Shown piece after piece: positions 49,199-61,514 of a DNA stretch of 64,000 nucleotides (positions are counted from its first letter, which is position 1; every line of letters begins with the position of its first letter). The notes beneath the pieces were generated by a model. It ran no database searches. It saw nothing but the letters and a program-made list of their open reading frames with translations, and had not been told where the DNA came from. The position numbers and the translations under genes are program-made. Origin of the DNA: Dicaeum eximium (lineage: Eukaryota > Chordata > Aves > Passeriformes > Dicaeidae); contig VWZP01002201.1 in assembly GCA_013396995.1 (NCBI GenBank), positions 1,518,360-1,582,359 of the forward strand, written 5' to 3'.

Positions 49199-51296
49199 AT
49201 GAGTAGAAGAGGGGAGGCTGGGTAGTTTCTTTTTTCTAGGATCCAGTCAGCATCAGGAGTCCATTAGGAGTTACTCAAAGGCATAGAAGGCAGTTACCCT
49301 GCCTGAAGAAGCCCACAGCACACAGAAAGCTGTTGTACTGGTAACAGGAAAAGTCTGCTCTCTTAGCACATTGGCTTTTTGCTTTCAGACTAATCACTTA
49401 TTTTTGGATCTAGTCTGAACAAAAAAATCAATTGCTTTTATTAACCAGATACTCAGCTACAAACATTAACTAGGTTAAAAACCCAATTTATTTTGTGTTT
49501 TTGGTTTTGTCCCATCAAAATAAGTGGTTTTCCCCTCAAAATGAGTAAGAACTAGCAGCCGTACTTAAAATGTATTCTGTTCAATGGGTGCTATAATTGC
49601 TTTTGTTCCTCATCACATCAGGTTTTATTTTGAAAAAACAACCATTCCAGAGAAAGTTCAGCCTCTTTAACAGTTTATACATTTCTCTCTTGCTCCATTA
49701 GGAAGCTGATCCAGCTTCAGTTTCTGAATATCCTCGTAGTGTCAGTGCACACGTCTTCTGTCAAGTTCAATTAAGAATAGCTCAGATAGCAGTTGAGTAT
49801 TTTTCCATTGCAAATTATAACTTCTTGACCTTTTCAAAACTTCTTCTGCAGATGTTCCTGTGACACAGTGTCAGACTCCACTTGGGCATCATTCCCTCAT
49901 TAATGTGAAAGAGTGTGACTCTGTCTTCCCTTACACAAGCAGCTTTGTTTTGTTTTCTCTGCTGTTATTTGAGTTTCATTTTGGAGTGTGCATATGCTCA
50001 GATTTCCTCTAGCAGCACAGCTGGCTATACCCAAGAGTGTGCAGTCTCGAGTTTACAGCTAGCACTGCTGGGGTGGGGGCAGTGCACTGATGAGGAAAAG
50101 GGAAAGGAGGCAGTAGCACAGCCTTAGCAATGTGAAGATCATGGATTCATTTTGTTTAGATGTATCTGTCTCAACAGCTTGGGCAGATTAATAAGGGAAT
50201 GATAATGCTGTGTTGTAGTTAAGGTATAACTATGCTGTTTCCAGTGGATAATTACAGCTTATTTATGAACTGCCAAGCCTGACCAATTTGCTCACAGAGA
50301 CCCCTCGGCAGAAGTAGCCATGTGTGTGCTACAGGCCAGGTATATTATATTAACTCCTGCTGTACAATGGAACTATTCTGGGCCCTGCACTATTTCTTCT
50401 GTTTAAAGGTGTTAATAAGCATTGATGCAAAAAGACAAACCTTCACTGTAGCTGAGCTGAGCCCAGGAGCAGCTCTGTGCAGGGTAACATTAACACCTGG
50501 CAAATCACAATGTGCCTCCTGAATTCTTACATCTTAGAAATGACCCTGCATCTTGTTTGGCACGATCTGCTTCTGGTGTGCACTGCTCCAGCGTGCCTTC
50601 TGCTTCTGGGAAGGGATGCCCAAGCCCTGCTCAGATGGGAGGCTGCTCAGGATCCCCAGGTGCCAGCTCCTGGGGGCTCCTCTTGTCCCCAGCCTAATGA
50701 GTCTGATCCACGCAGCCAGGATGTGGAAGCAGACAAAGCCTTTTGCAGAAAGACTAATGATAAAAAGGATGATTTTGGGGAGCAACTAAATTGTCATGTG
50801 GGGCCTCATCTTTGTGGAAACCTGTGAAAGTGCTTTTCTTACATACACAAAATATACTCTGTGATATGTAGCTCTCTCAAATTTTAGAAAAAAGACCAAA
50901 AAGACGAACCCCAAAATCCTGTTTGCATATTCTGGCAACAGCCCATTTACAAGGCATTTGACCATTTAGCCTCAGTTAAGACCTCTTTGAAGGCACTGTA
51001 TAAGTTTGCATTGCCTGGATTTTCTCTGAGTCCCCAGTCTCAGCTGTTGATGGAAGATATGTTAAATAACGCTGGACACTTGAAAAACACAGATTAATTG
51101 TATGAAAATGTCACAGAGGTCAAGGGGGATTGTGTTTCGTCTTATTTACTGATTCAGGGCAGCATCACCACTGGAATTTGTATATCCTATACTCTAACAT
51201 GCTCATTTATTTGGCACTCCTTAATGGAAAACATGGAGCAATTATATGCAGACAATGCTGTAATGGAAAATAATTGAAGACAGACACGGTTTGAGG

Positions 51297-51323
51297 TTTT
51301 GTTTTGTTTTGTTTTGTTTTTTT
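51297..51323. repeat. GTTTT pentanucleotide repeat
   Basis: Four GTTTT units ending in a longer T run. Confidence 0.95.
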
Positions 51324-53202
51324 AAACAATGCATGCCAGATCCTGCATGCAACAATCCTTTTTTTTCTCCCAGCATAAATTCAGCCAATGCTTGAACCAC
51401 ATATGAAACCACACTTCTGAGGCTCTGACTTCACAGCCAGCTAGAAATGACCAAAACAACATCTGCTACAGTTAGAATTTGAAAGTGGTTTTTTACTTTG
51501 TAGAGTTCCTTTCTCTGCTGAAGTCACCCTCAGTAGAGTTACTGTTTTGTAACTGTTTTATCTGAGTAAACAGAAAATTCAATGGTTTTTTTGAACTTCA
51601 GCAAAGGATTTTTGTGAAAATCATTCACACAAAAATGTGTGCATAAATCTGTGTGTGTGTTGTATCTGAAGCATTTCTTGTTATGTCTTCCATAATGCTG
51701 TGACAGTTGAAGCTTCTTTTAAGTCAGTGCACACTTTGACATTCCCTTGCTTTTTATGGTTTAAAAAATCAGTGTTACCTGCATAAGTGAAGCTGTCAAC
51801 ACAGCACTTCTAATATTAATGTGACATATATGCCTAATCTTGTTGCTCTTGTTGTTATTATTAGTAATCATAATATTTGAGTTATGGTAGTACCTCAAGG
51901 CCCAGCCCTCTTCTCACTAAGTTTTTACAAAATAAAGTAAAGAGAGGATCTTTTCCTAGACAGAAGATCAGTTGAAAATCAGACATGGAGAGGGAGAACA
52001 GTCAGCTGGAGCAGATCAGAAAAAGAGCTGAAGTAATGGTGATAATGCTGTGTCAGAGGAATCAGAAATAATCAAGTTTAATTTATTTGGATGGTCAAAT
52101 ACATTTCAGTGCTCTTGCACACGTTGGAGCATTAAATTATGGTTATGGGAGTGGAGTGGAAAGCAAATAGCAGAAAACTGATGGTGAGACATAGTAGATT
52201 TTCTTGTACTAATTCATTGTCATGTTGCAAAAGTTGTTACGTTGGAAAAAGTTATTGTCTTTTTCTTTATTGATAAAATACGAGTATTTCCACAATGAGG
52301 TCAGAAATCTTGGAAAAGGTACAATATGAAAAGCTTCACTGTTTGAGCACTATGCCTTACTGCTGCTGAGCCTTATTTTAGGGATGTAAAGAATAATTGT
52401 ATGGCCATGTTTTGATTATTTGACCATTATTGATAGTGTTGTGAAAAAAATCTCTCTGCTCTTCACTGTTGCAAGGTTACAGGAATTGTGGGCAAGCAAG
52501 CATTAAGAAAGCTTTAAGTATTCTTAAAGTATTCTTCTTCTGCTATGTATTGGTGGAGTGGAAGGCAGGAAATCCAACCTCCTAAAATTACATATTAATA
52601 AACTATAGCATAATTTTGAGCCAGTGAATTTATGGGTTGTTTTTTCCCCTTCAAAATCTGACTTGCACACAGCTGCTGAAGGGGGAAATGCAGCTTTGTG
52701 GTGCCTGACTGGCACAGATCCAACGTGCTAATGATACAGTTTTAAATCCTGCATGAGTCAAAGATGCAAATAAGTAAAGATGGGCTATATTAGAAGCTTT
52801 TAGAAATAGTTGTAAGTGGAAATGGACCACAGTTTGCAGATGACTCAGGAGTGCTGCCTCCATCTGTCCCCTTGATGGTGAGATAATGGAGATTAGTGAA
52901 TTGCCAACATGGCAAGGAACAGCTTCCCTGGTGGCATTGGCTTTGACTGATTTTATGCAGCCCTGAGAAGCTCCATGTTTCATTCCCAGAGACTCCAGGT
53001 CCTGGATCAGAGGTTATAGGGATGGGAGGGCAGAAGCAGTATGATGTCTTCATTACCCAGAGGAAAAAAGCCAATTATGCTGAACACCAGTGCTGTTCCT
53101 CCAACTGCCATTGGCATCAGCTCCTGAGACACGGGGTTGCCAAGTGTCTTGGCCAATATCTGCTGTTCTGGCAACTGGAGCCATCAAGAAAAATGAAAGG
53201 GG

Positions 53203-53217
53203 AAAAAAAAAAAAAAA
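53203..53217. repeat. Poly-A tract (A15)
   Basis: Uninterrupted run of 15 A. Confidence 0.95.
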
Positions 53218-55740
53218 GGAAGATTAAAGGAATTATAGGAGTGACGAAGGAAGACAATTTTAGGGTCTGGTTCTCCAGCTAGTATCAACTCCCTGTGAAC
53301 AGCAAAGACTTCAACACTTTAACAAGATTATTTATGGACTGGACTCTTACAGGACAGCTTGGGAATACATCAGTATGCTATTAAACAAATATACATGTGG
53401 ATTTTTGTATTTTTGTGTAGCCAAATTACCTGGGAGTACATGGGATTACCCAAACATGGAGAATAGGAAATCCCTCTGCAGTTATCATGAGCTTGTAGCC
53501 GTACACAGCAGTGTCTCTGTGGTGTTGAGGTGTCCTGTGCTCACTGGGGAAGGACAGCATCTCACTTCAGCTCTCTCTGACAGTTCTTTCCACAGTGCTA
53601 AGCAATGGCTCTAGCCTACACATGTCAGAAGCTTTTTCTCTCTGTCATTATTCAGTCCTTCTCAAGGTTTTTGAGGACATGTATGATGGTTGAAACCTGA
53701 AGGAAGTAGGTGTTTCCAGAGCCTGTCACATCCATATCCCTTCCTCCAAGAAACAGTGACCCTGAATCTGCCTGCTTGTCACTGAAATATCTTCCTATAA
53801 CAACCACTGAGAAGAGACTCCCTGAAAAGAAAGCATTAACACTTCTGAAAGTCTCTTTAGCAGCATAATAAGCTTAGTACATTTCAGGCCTGGGAGTTAT
53901 TTACAGAATTTTTATGGGAAGCCAAATACATCAATAAGTACATTGAAATTATCTACTAGGACAGTGGATTATAGGAAAACTGAGAGTGCCAAGCTTCAGA
54001 ATTATGAAAATATTTTGAACTGTGCAAACAGTGAATGTGATGCCCTATTATGAAGTTTGAGCTAAGGCATCCATTTACATGAGCTCACTTAATAAGGTAT
54101 CAGTTAAAACAGTAGGGTGAAAATAATAAAGTAATTTTCTTTTGTCTAATTAAAGTGCTCTTTTTTTCTTTTCACAACCATGCTATCGAAGCAAATTTTA
54201 TGTTGTTTTTTAAATTTTAAAATAAAATTTAAAACAAAGGGGAAAATTTTGAAGAAATTCAAGTGCTAAAGGTATCTTTCTAAATTGTCTGTCATTTTAA
54301 CTTTAAAGAGGAAAATATTTCTTATTTTTCCAGTTCAAATTTTCCCCTTTATTGAAAAGAAACTAAAATGAGGTATCTCCTCCCCCGCTTCTTCCCTTTT
54401 TCCTTCACCTTTCTTTTGATGTAAGGGAAATCGGAGTGGAAAATAAGCAGTTTTTAGCCGCCACCCCCTTTCAAAAAGTCAGTCTTAGCTGATTCCTCTT
54501 TCTTTCTCTCCATGCTGAAAAGTGAAAGTGTGTTCTTTCAGCACCCAGCCCTGATTGGGAAAAGGGCTGGTTTCTCTGGACTAGCTTTCTTCTTCACTGC
54601 CCTGCAGTAGGATCCAGCTGCTCTCTCCAGGGAGTGTCGGACTTGGGGACAGCCTGTGTCCCCCAGGAGAGTGTCAGGCTGAGCTCACCCTGACCCACCT
54701 CAGCCAGGGCAGGGTTAGAGCCAGGCAGCTCCCCAGGGATATCTCAGAGCAGTGCAGGATGTTTCCCATCTCCCCTGCAAGTGGGGAGATATTGTGTATT
54801 CGGAGAGCTGAAGTGCCCGGCGTCGCAGGAGAGCATCCAGACAAACCGGAGCTGGTTTTGTGGCTGGTGCTGGTTTCAAATTAGAAAAACAGTCGAGGGC
54901 TTTTGGAGAAGATGTGCACGCCAAAAGGCAATAAAGAAAACAACTGGTCTGAAAAGCTAATCGCCGTGCACCGTTGAGATTGGGACCCAAAAATGTTAGC
55001 TAATATTTTAAATGTGAGTGAAGGGTCAACAGATGAACCGTATTGTAAACATACATGTCAGCAGCAGGGCAGGGTTGAAGATAAAATTGGAACCATGTGC
55101 TTTTCCATTTCTCATAAGGCACAGAGGTCATGACCCCAATGGCTTAAAAGTCCCTCAACAGGGAAAAATATAATAATGTCATATGTCATGCAGGGAGATG
55201 CTGTGCTTATTAATTTTGTAAGGTACATACAATTGCTAAGAATAATGTTTTGTACTGTGAAGGAGAGAGTCTCTTTTAAGAACATCTGGTTTTTATCAAA
55301 TAAAACTACTCTTGAATCAGGTCTTAACACAATACATGGAAATACAGTTAGAACTTACAATGAACTGTAACTAATCCCACAAACTGACGAATCAGCACAA
55401 ATCACTAAATATGATATTTAGAGCAAATGAATGCAGTCATCTGATAAACCTTGGAACTCCCTCATTACTGCCATTTATTCAATCATTAAAGAGTACAGAC
55501 TTAAGTTAGCATCCACCCCATTTCCACCCTAATACCTGAGGAAGCTGCAAGCTTTTTCTTTCATTTTTCTTTCCTCATTAATAAATTCCACCCATTTCCT
55601 TCCATGGTGCAGTTAGGTGGTCATTGTGTTGGGTTTTAAGTTAGAAAGGGAAGCACAGAGAAAGGATCAACCATTGCACCCAACCCAATTCCCCTCAAAA
55701 AAGACAAGGATGGCGAGGTGTTGCTCTGAAGGCAGAAGGC

Positions 55741-55764
55741 TTTGTTGTATTTGTATTTGTATTG
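55741..55764. repeat. TTTGTA-type simple repeat
   Basis: Three to four TTTGTAT/TTGTA units. Confidence 0.85.
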
Positions 55765-55955
55765 GCAGCTCCATGGATGGTTTATTGATGGCAGTGGCAG
55801 TGTGCTGTCACAGAAAAATTCTCATAGTGCCTACCCAGAGCTTCAGCAAGTTCTCATCCCAAGAAACATAATATGTTCTGCAGAAATTTTTCAAGAGTGA
55901 TACTTCCCTGGAATACAGATGTTCATGGGTCTTGCCTCCTAAAAAAAAAAAAAAA

Positions 55956-55970
55956 NNNNNNNNNNNNNNN
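55956..55970. other. Assembly gap (15 N) inside a poly-A tract
   Basis: Fifteen N flanked by exactly 15 A on each side (55941-55955 and 55971-55985). It is probably an unresolved homopolymer, so its true length is unknown. Any translation across it is meaningless. Confidence 0.97.
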
Positions 55971-57374
55971 AAAAAAAAAAAAAAAGGTGTTTTTAGCATT
56001 TACTGTGCATCTCCTCTTATTAAGACAAAAAGTTTCTGAGTTCTGATCTTTGCTTTGGGTAGGTTTTCATGTGTTGGTAGGCAAATCTCTCTGTTGCTTT
56101 CTCCTAACACTAAATTGAACATACCTGTTTCAAATCATATCTCTGAATATAACTAATTGCAGCTTCTCTGTTTCTTTGAAGATTCAAAAAGGGTATTTTT
56201 GTGTTAGAGTTACGTCACAAAATGCCAGGCCCCTCCTGGCTCTTCCATTCCTCAGGGTACTGCAGTTCCAACCTCATTTCTTCTCTTCCCAAACCAGGCT
56301 TCTCTCTCCCTCTTCTACTTCCTATCACTGTTCCACTTGTATTTCTTGCCTGCCAGATAGCTGTCTGTTTTATCTCCCTTTATATGCATTTCAAAACTGA
56401 GGCTCTGAAATGTCTGGGATGAAAATTGCCCTCCATGAGGCCAAAGTGAGGAAGGAACTGAATGTTCTACTTAATTCAGATGAATCCATGCTAAACCTGT
56501 TTTCAACTATTTTCTCAGATGCAATTACCAAATGCTACCCATACCAAAAAGAACTTGTCTGTTGACTTTTTTTCCAGTCCATGTGCTCATGAGCATGCAG
56601 GTCTTTTGTAGTAAATTGTATTCAGGAAGATCAGATTGGAAAGAACCACGTTCTGCCTTTGAGACTCGTCTCCCACAGTTCAACCATGAGACAGATGCCC
56701 AGTTCAGGAGTGCACAGATATTTCATTCCTGCAATCACAGCACACAAAAAAATACTTATTAGCCTTCAAAAATACATATTTATAGCAGAAGGTCAAAAGT
56801 CATGCTATAATGTGCCATAGGAGTACAATAGGAGAGATGAGGGGTATTGCAAAATGAGATTGTGTGCGAAATACAGCTCCCAGGTGGAAAAAAAAGCTGG
56901 CTAATAACCATGGCTTCTGAGGAAATAGGGAAACCCAGTAAAGCACCTGCCAGTATGACCTGAAGGGAACACCTGGAGTGTGCTGCTCCATTGAGTGCCA
57001 GTGGGATGTGCCAACTAGATGCTGAAGGGAGTGTAATGCCTTGGAGCACGAGTGTGTCTGCATCTTATTGCAGTATCCAGTTGTTCAGCAGAGGGAGGAA
57101 AATATCAGAAAAAAGGGCAGCAGGGTGATTAATTCTTCACAAGGCATGAAAGCTTGAAGTTAATTTGGTATAACTGCACTACAAACAGAGATACAGTCCC
57201 CTTTCAAACTCCCTTTTACCAATACGCTGGATGCCTACAGATCTGCTTCAGAACCCACTTTCTGGGAATTTCTCTCTATAAATTAATCATTCCCTTCCCT
57301 AATCCCCTCAAAATCCATCTGAAAGCCATTTAGGCAACTTGTCACCATGAGCCTCATGTGTAAGCAGCTTACAG

Positions 57375-57625
57375 AATTTCACCCTTCGGACAGCTAAAAA
57401 CCTTTTTCTAACTTTAACTACATTTATTCATGACCATTTTATTGCAATTTGATCTTATGCTCTATGGTGATAGTTACACAGGGCCACAATATATTTTCTT
57501 TGCCTTTCCTTTTATGAGGCTGAACAAGTCAACTTCTTCTATTTTCCTATCACAAGATACATTCTCTCTCCTTTAATAAGTTCTGTGATCCTTCTTTGAA
57601 ACTTGGTTTCAATGCTGGGGTTGTC
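57375..57625 (-). mobile_element. Ancient CR1-like LINE fragment
   Basis: On + it reads AAAAACCTTTTTCTAACTTTAAC then ATTTATTCATGACCATTTTAT and TGATCTTATGCTC. TATGAGGCTGAACAAGTC, TATCACAAGATACATTCTC and TCTGTGATCCTTCTTTG follow. This is the order of the 3' part of old amniote CR1 copies, reversed, with heavy decay. It is clearly older than the copies at 36.7 kb and 21.6 kb. Confidence 0.75.
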
Positions 57626-60600
57626 CTTAAGACATTTAGAGAAAGGGTATCTGGGAAACTTGAGACCATGAACATTCAATAAGTTGTCTGTCTGTGTGTG
57701 TTAAAACATATAAATGATGCACTCTCACAAGTATCTCTAGAGGTGTATTTTGAAACAAAAAAATGTATCAAGGTTCAGGTTTTTGCCAAACTCTTGTCCT
57801 TGTGCTCGAAAGGCCTCTTGCAGTCCTTCTCAGTTTAAGTAGCATGATGGAAGAAGATGCAGCACAAAGACAACCAAAGCAGATCTAAATACAATTTAAA
57901 AAGCTACCTCCTCTCTTCTTCTGAGAATTGTGTAACCTGACCTAGTTATGTTTTTAGAAAGTTGGTATGTGCCCCTACATGTATGGCTTCCAGCATACAT
58001 AAAGAAACCCTAGAACCAGGCATGTTGTTACCATGTCACTTTTCATACTCCAGTCATCTTAAGGGATTTCATAAATCATAAGGCTCTTATACATATTTAA
58101 AACGTTGTCAAAAGCACTTAACTCTGTTACACCATTCTATTTTAATTTTAATTATTTAAGCCTCCTATAAATGCATACAGGCTAAATGCTCATGTAGCTG
58201 TCAGTACTCCCCCCTCATTTCATTACCTGCAAATTCTTGATAGAAAGCTGTGCACTGAAACCACTGTGTTGTGGAAGACTTTAAAGGGTATTTTGAATGA
58301 CTCCTCCTGGGTCACCTTGTTAAGGCATTCAACACTTACTTGAGGTACCAGTCTTGTATTTTAGTAAATATCACCATATTCTGTTCTGTACTTAAAGGCC
58401 ATCCAAATTCTGGGCCTGATTCTGCAGTCACATCTGCACAAGCAGAGATGTGTACATCTGCAGAGCATCTTTGACTCTAGCAGTGCCTTGAGCAAGCAGC
58501 AGTTCTATAATCTTGATTAAATTTAATGGCCAAAAGAAGAGGCTAACCACAAATCAGTGATGGTGAAACATAAGCCTTGCCCACCTCACAGAAATAAGAG
58601 GGTTCTGTGCTCTCATACCCTACCCCAATCATACTTAGATCTGTTTGAAAGCTAAACCAAATGGTAAATTAATCCAAAACCAAACCACAGATTGGCTTCT
58701 GGCACTTTAAATGCTTTTATTTAGGTGCCACCCAGCTATGGAGGCTCCACAAAACCAAACTGGTGTTATTATCATCCTTTATTCTACTTCTGTGACTGCT
58801 TCTGGCACCATCTAGGGCAATTTAAAGCATAATTAAGAGAGTGAAAGGCAATGAAATTTTGACTGAAAACGGTGTATTACTGTGATCCCATAACTTTTCT
58901 TTCCTGAATACTGTGTCACACTTTTTTGTTAGAAAACCATTTTTTCTTCTTGTAAGTCCAGTCTTCACAAAATTTCTTACACTCAATCCCATCCAAAAAA
59001 GCTTTGATAATGAATTTTGGGGAGAATAAGAATAGATATTTTGATTGGAGAAAAATTAGCCTGTTTTTATGGTTTTTTGGAAAGCTGTCACAATAATGGC
59101 TGTCCTGTGAAAGTCCACATTTGTGTCTTTCACTGCTGCATTTAATCTGCTCCAGTAAAAGAGCTACCAAAAGCCAGATTCTTGGAGATATTAGAAGTTG
59201 TGTTGTTGAGTGTTCCTGTAACAGGGAAGAGAAAGGATGAGCACTGTAAGCTTCTTCGATTTCAGCTGAAATGTAGAGGTTTGGATTATTGTTTTTGAGA
59301 GCTGTGATGTTTTAACCTTGGCACTGACCCCCTGTTGTTGCCTCCCTTTGAGGTCCAGGTCTGTAGGAACCACTGCCTTAGCCAAGGCAAGTTCTTACTG
59401 CTAGCAGCTCCTCCTCGTTCCCATCCAGGTTAGAACAGCGTGCTTATCTTCCCAGATGGAAAAGCACAGCCTCCAAAGGTTGTTGGCTCTTGGCCTGGTG
59501 TGGCATGGTGGCTGCAATGGAGACAGCAAAGATAAGTGTGATATTTTTTTGGTGACAGAGTGGGGGGCAGGATCTCATTCACTGCACCAGAGCAATGGGT
59601 TCAAGCCAGAGCAAAGGGGACTCATCCTGACTCTGGCTGTTTTACTCTGAGTGTTGATCTCTGATCTTGCCAGTCTAGACTCAATGTTTCTGGGAGGGGG
59701 GCAGGAGAAAAGTCATCTCTAGAGCATGATGCACCTCATCCTAAAACAGACACCTAAAATAAATGGTGTGGGCTACAATGTAGTTGCCCGTTTCTCTCTG
59801 CTGACTGTAAAAAGCATCAGTGTGACTGGCTGCAAAACACACATCTCTGTTGACACTTACAGAAAGATCATTTGCTGGAGAGGACTGAAATGACATGGAG
59901 AAAGAATTCCATGCTATTTGGGTGGAAATACACCTTCCCAGTGTGGTTACCTTATGGGCAACAATTCAGTACATATAGCAATATTCTGCAGTACTCCTCT
60001 GTGAGGCCCAGGAGTGACTCAGAGATCAGGAGTGGTTTTTTGTGGTTCCTAACCCCTCTGTTAGCAATCTCCTCTGTGCTGGTAAAGCAGGAGGGGTGGG
60101 AAGGAGAAAGACATTGAATTGATCTGACTGCTTCCTTCTCTGTTTCTTTTTGCTTTCATTTAACTCTTACCTTGGTGCTGTGCTTCCCGATTTCCAAATG
60201 TTTAGAATTTAACATTGCTGTTTCTAATGAAGAGTGTAGTAGAATATCTGTTTAGATATTCACTTCCAACAGTTTTTAAGTAATTTTTTAGGTATCGTGG
60301 TTTTACAGTGACAGACTTTTGTACAAAATGAAAATAGTGCTTTTTACATTTTCAATTCAGTTTTGCTCAAGCTCACCAAAAGGCTGTAATTATTTTTCTG
60401 TGTGAGATGGAAAGTTGACAGTGGTTTACCATCCCTAAGGCTTTAGAAGACATCAGGATATTTCAGTGATATGATGCCTGTGGATGCAGAGGCACCTTGT
60501 TACTCTCTAGCTTTTATTGTCACTTTTTGAGACTTTCTGGTTCACAAGAAGTGCTTGCCATAGCACCATCAGGTGCTATCAGCAGTTTACTTTATGATGT

Positions 60601-60627
60601 CTCTTTATGTGAAGCATCTCCAATTTT

Positions 60628-60641
60628 AAAAAAAAAAAAAA
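60628..60641. repeat. Poly-A tract (A14)
   Basis: Uninterrupted run of 14 A. Confidence 0.95.
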
Positions 60642-61471
60642 CTTTTATTTCTGAGATCTCTTATGGCACAAGGGAGGAAGATGTCTGTTGTGCTGTCTGC
60701 TCAGCACAGCCTAATTTGGGGGCATACTGCCAGGTTCAGCATGCTTAAGGCCTGTGCACAGCATTTGGGCTGCTAAAATATGCTCTGAATTTAGAGGGAG
60801 AGTATCTGCAAAAGCAGTCTGACATAAAAGAATTTTTGTAAGTAAATAAATGAGTGATTTAAATTTTACCATGTATAAGTTCAGTTTGCAACAGAATTTT
60901 TTCTTGCTCTGTACATTTTGAAATGCTCATGGCTGCTGTATTCCTACTGCTCAACACCCAGGCTTCTTTGCTAGTAAGCACAGGGGTTATTTTCTGGGTT
61001 TCATTTTCAAACCATAATGAAGCTGAAAAAGCAACAAGGGCAGGATATAAGTGCAAATTATGAAGGCCATAAAATACTCCCAGCAGACAGAACTCTCTGT
61101 GGCAGAACTGACAGTTCACATCACTTGGTAAATACTTAGCACTACTACTACAAAACAAACACTGGGATTAATCACAAGAAAAGTCTGCAGGTTGAAAACC
61201 TTGAATGAGCAGAAGGATTTTCAGAACTGCTTCAGTCTGTTGATGTATCTCACCATAAAATCTTTCCATATTCATATTTGTTTTTTGGCTGAAGAAGTTA
61301 AACAGTGGTCTGGCTGCTAGTACAAAGTGTTCTGTCTCCCTTCCCCTCCTGCCTTCCTGTATTGCCATGACTCCAAAGTGAGGGGAGGAGCCCGGAGCCT
61401 GAGCAGAATCAAATGCAGGTGGGGATTGAGTGCTAACCAGCCAAGACAAACAGCGCTCCTGCTGTCTTCTA

Positions 61472-61514
61472 TTTTTTTTTTTTCCTTTTCTTTTTTTTTT
61501 TTTCCCCTTCCCCT
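61472..61514. repeat. Uninterrupted 43-nt polypyrimidine tract
   Basis: T/C-only stretch composed mostly of T with CC, C and CCCC interruptions. Such homopurine-homopyrimidine tracts can form triplex (H-DNA). It produces the lysine-rich artefact in the minus-strand frame at 61168-61656. Confidence 0.9.

Larger units (their letters stand above)
47441..57374. other. Intronic sequence, no gene recognised
   Basis: This contains the microsatellites and the N gap listed separately, and an AT-only hairpin at 54208-54234 (12-bp arms TTTTAAATTTTA, loop AAA). Reading frames at 50477-50827 lie in a GC-richer patch and show no domain. Confidence 0.5.

Noticed and set aside
50477..50827. 116-codon + strand frame with cysteines
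   Set aside because: Two other frames are open in the same patch and no domain was recognised.
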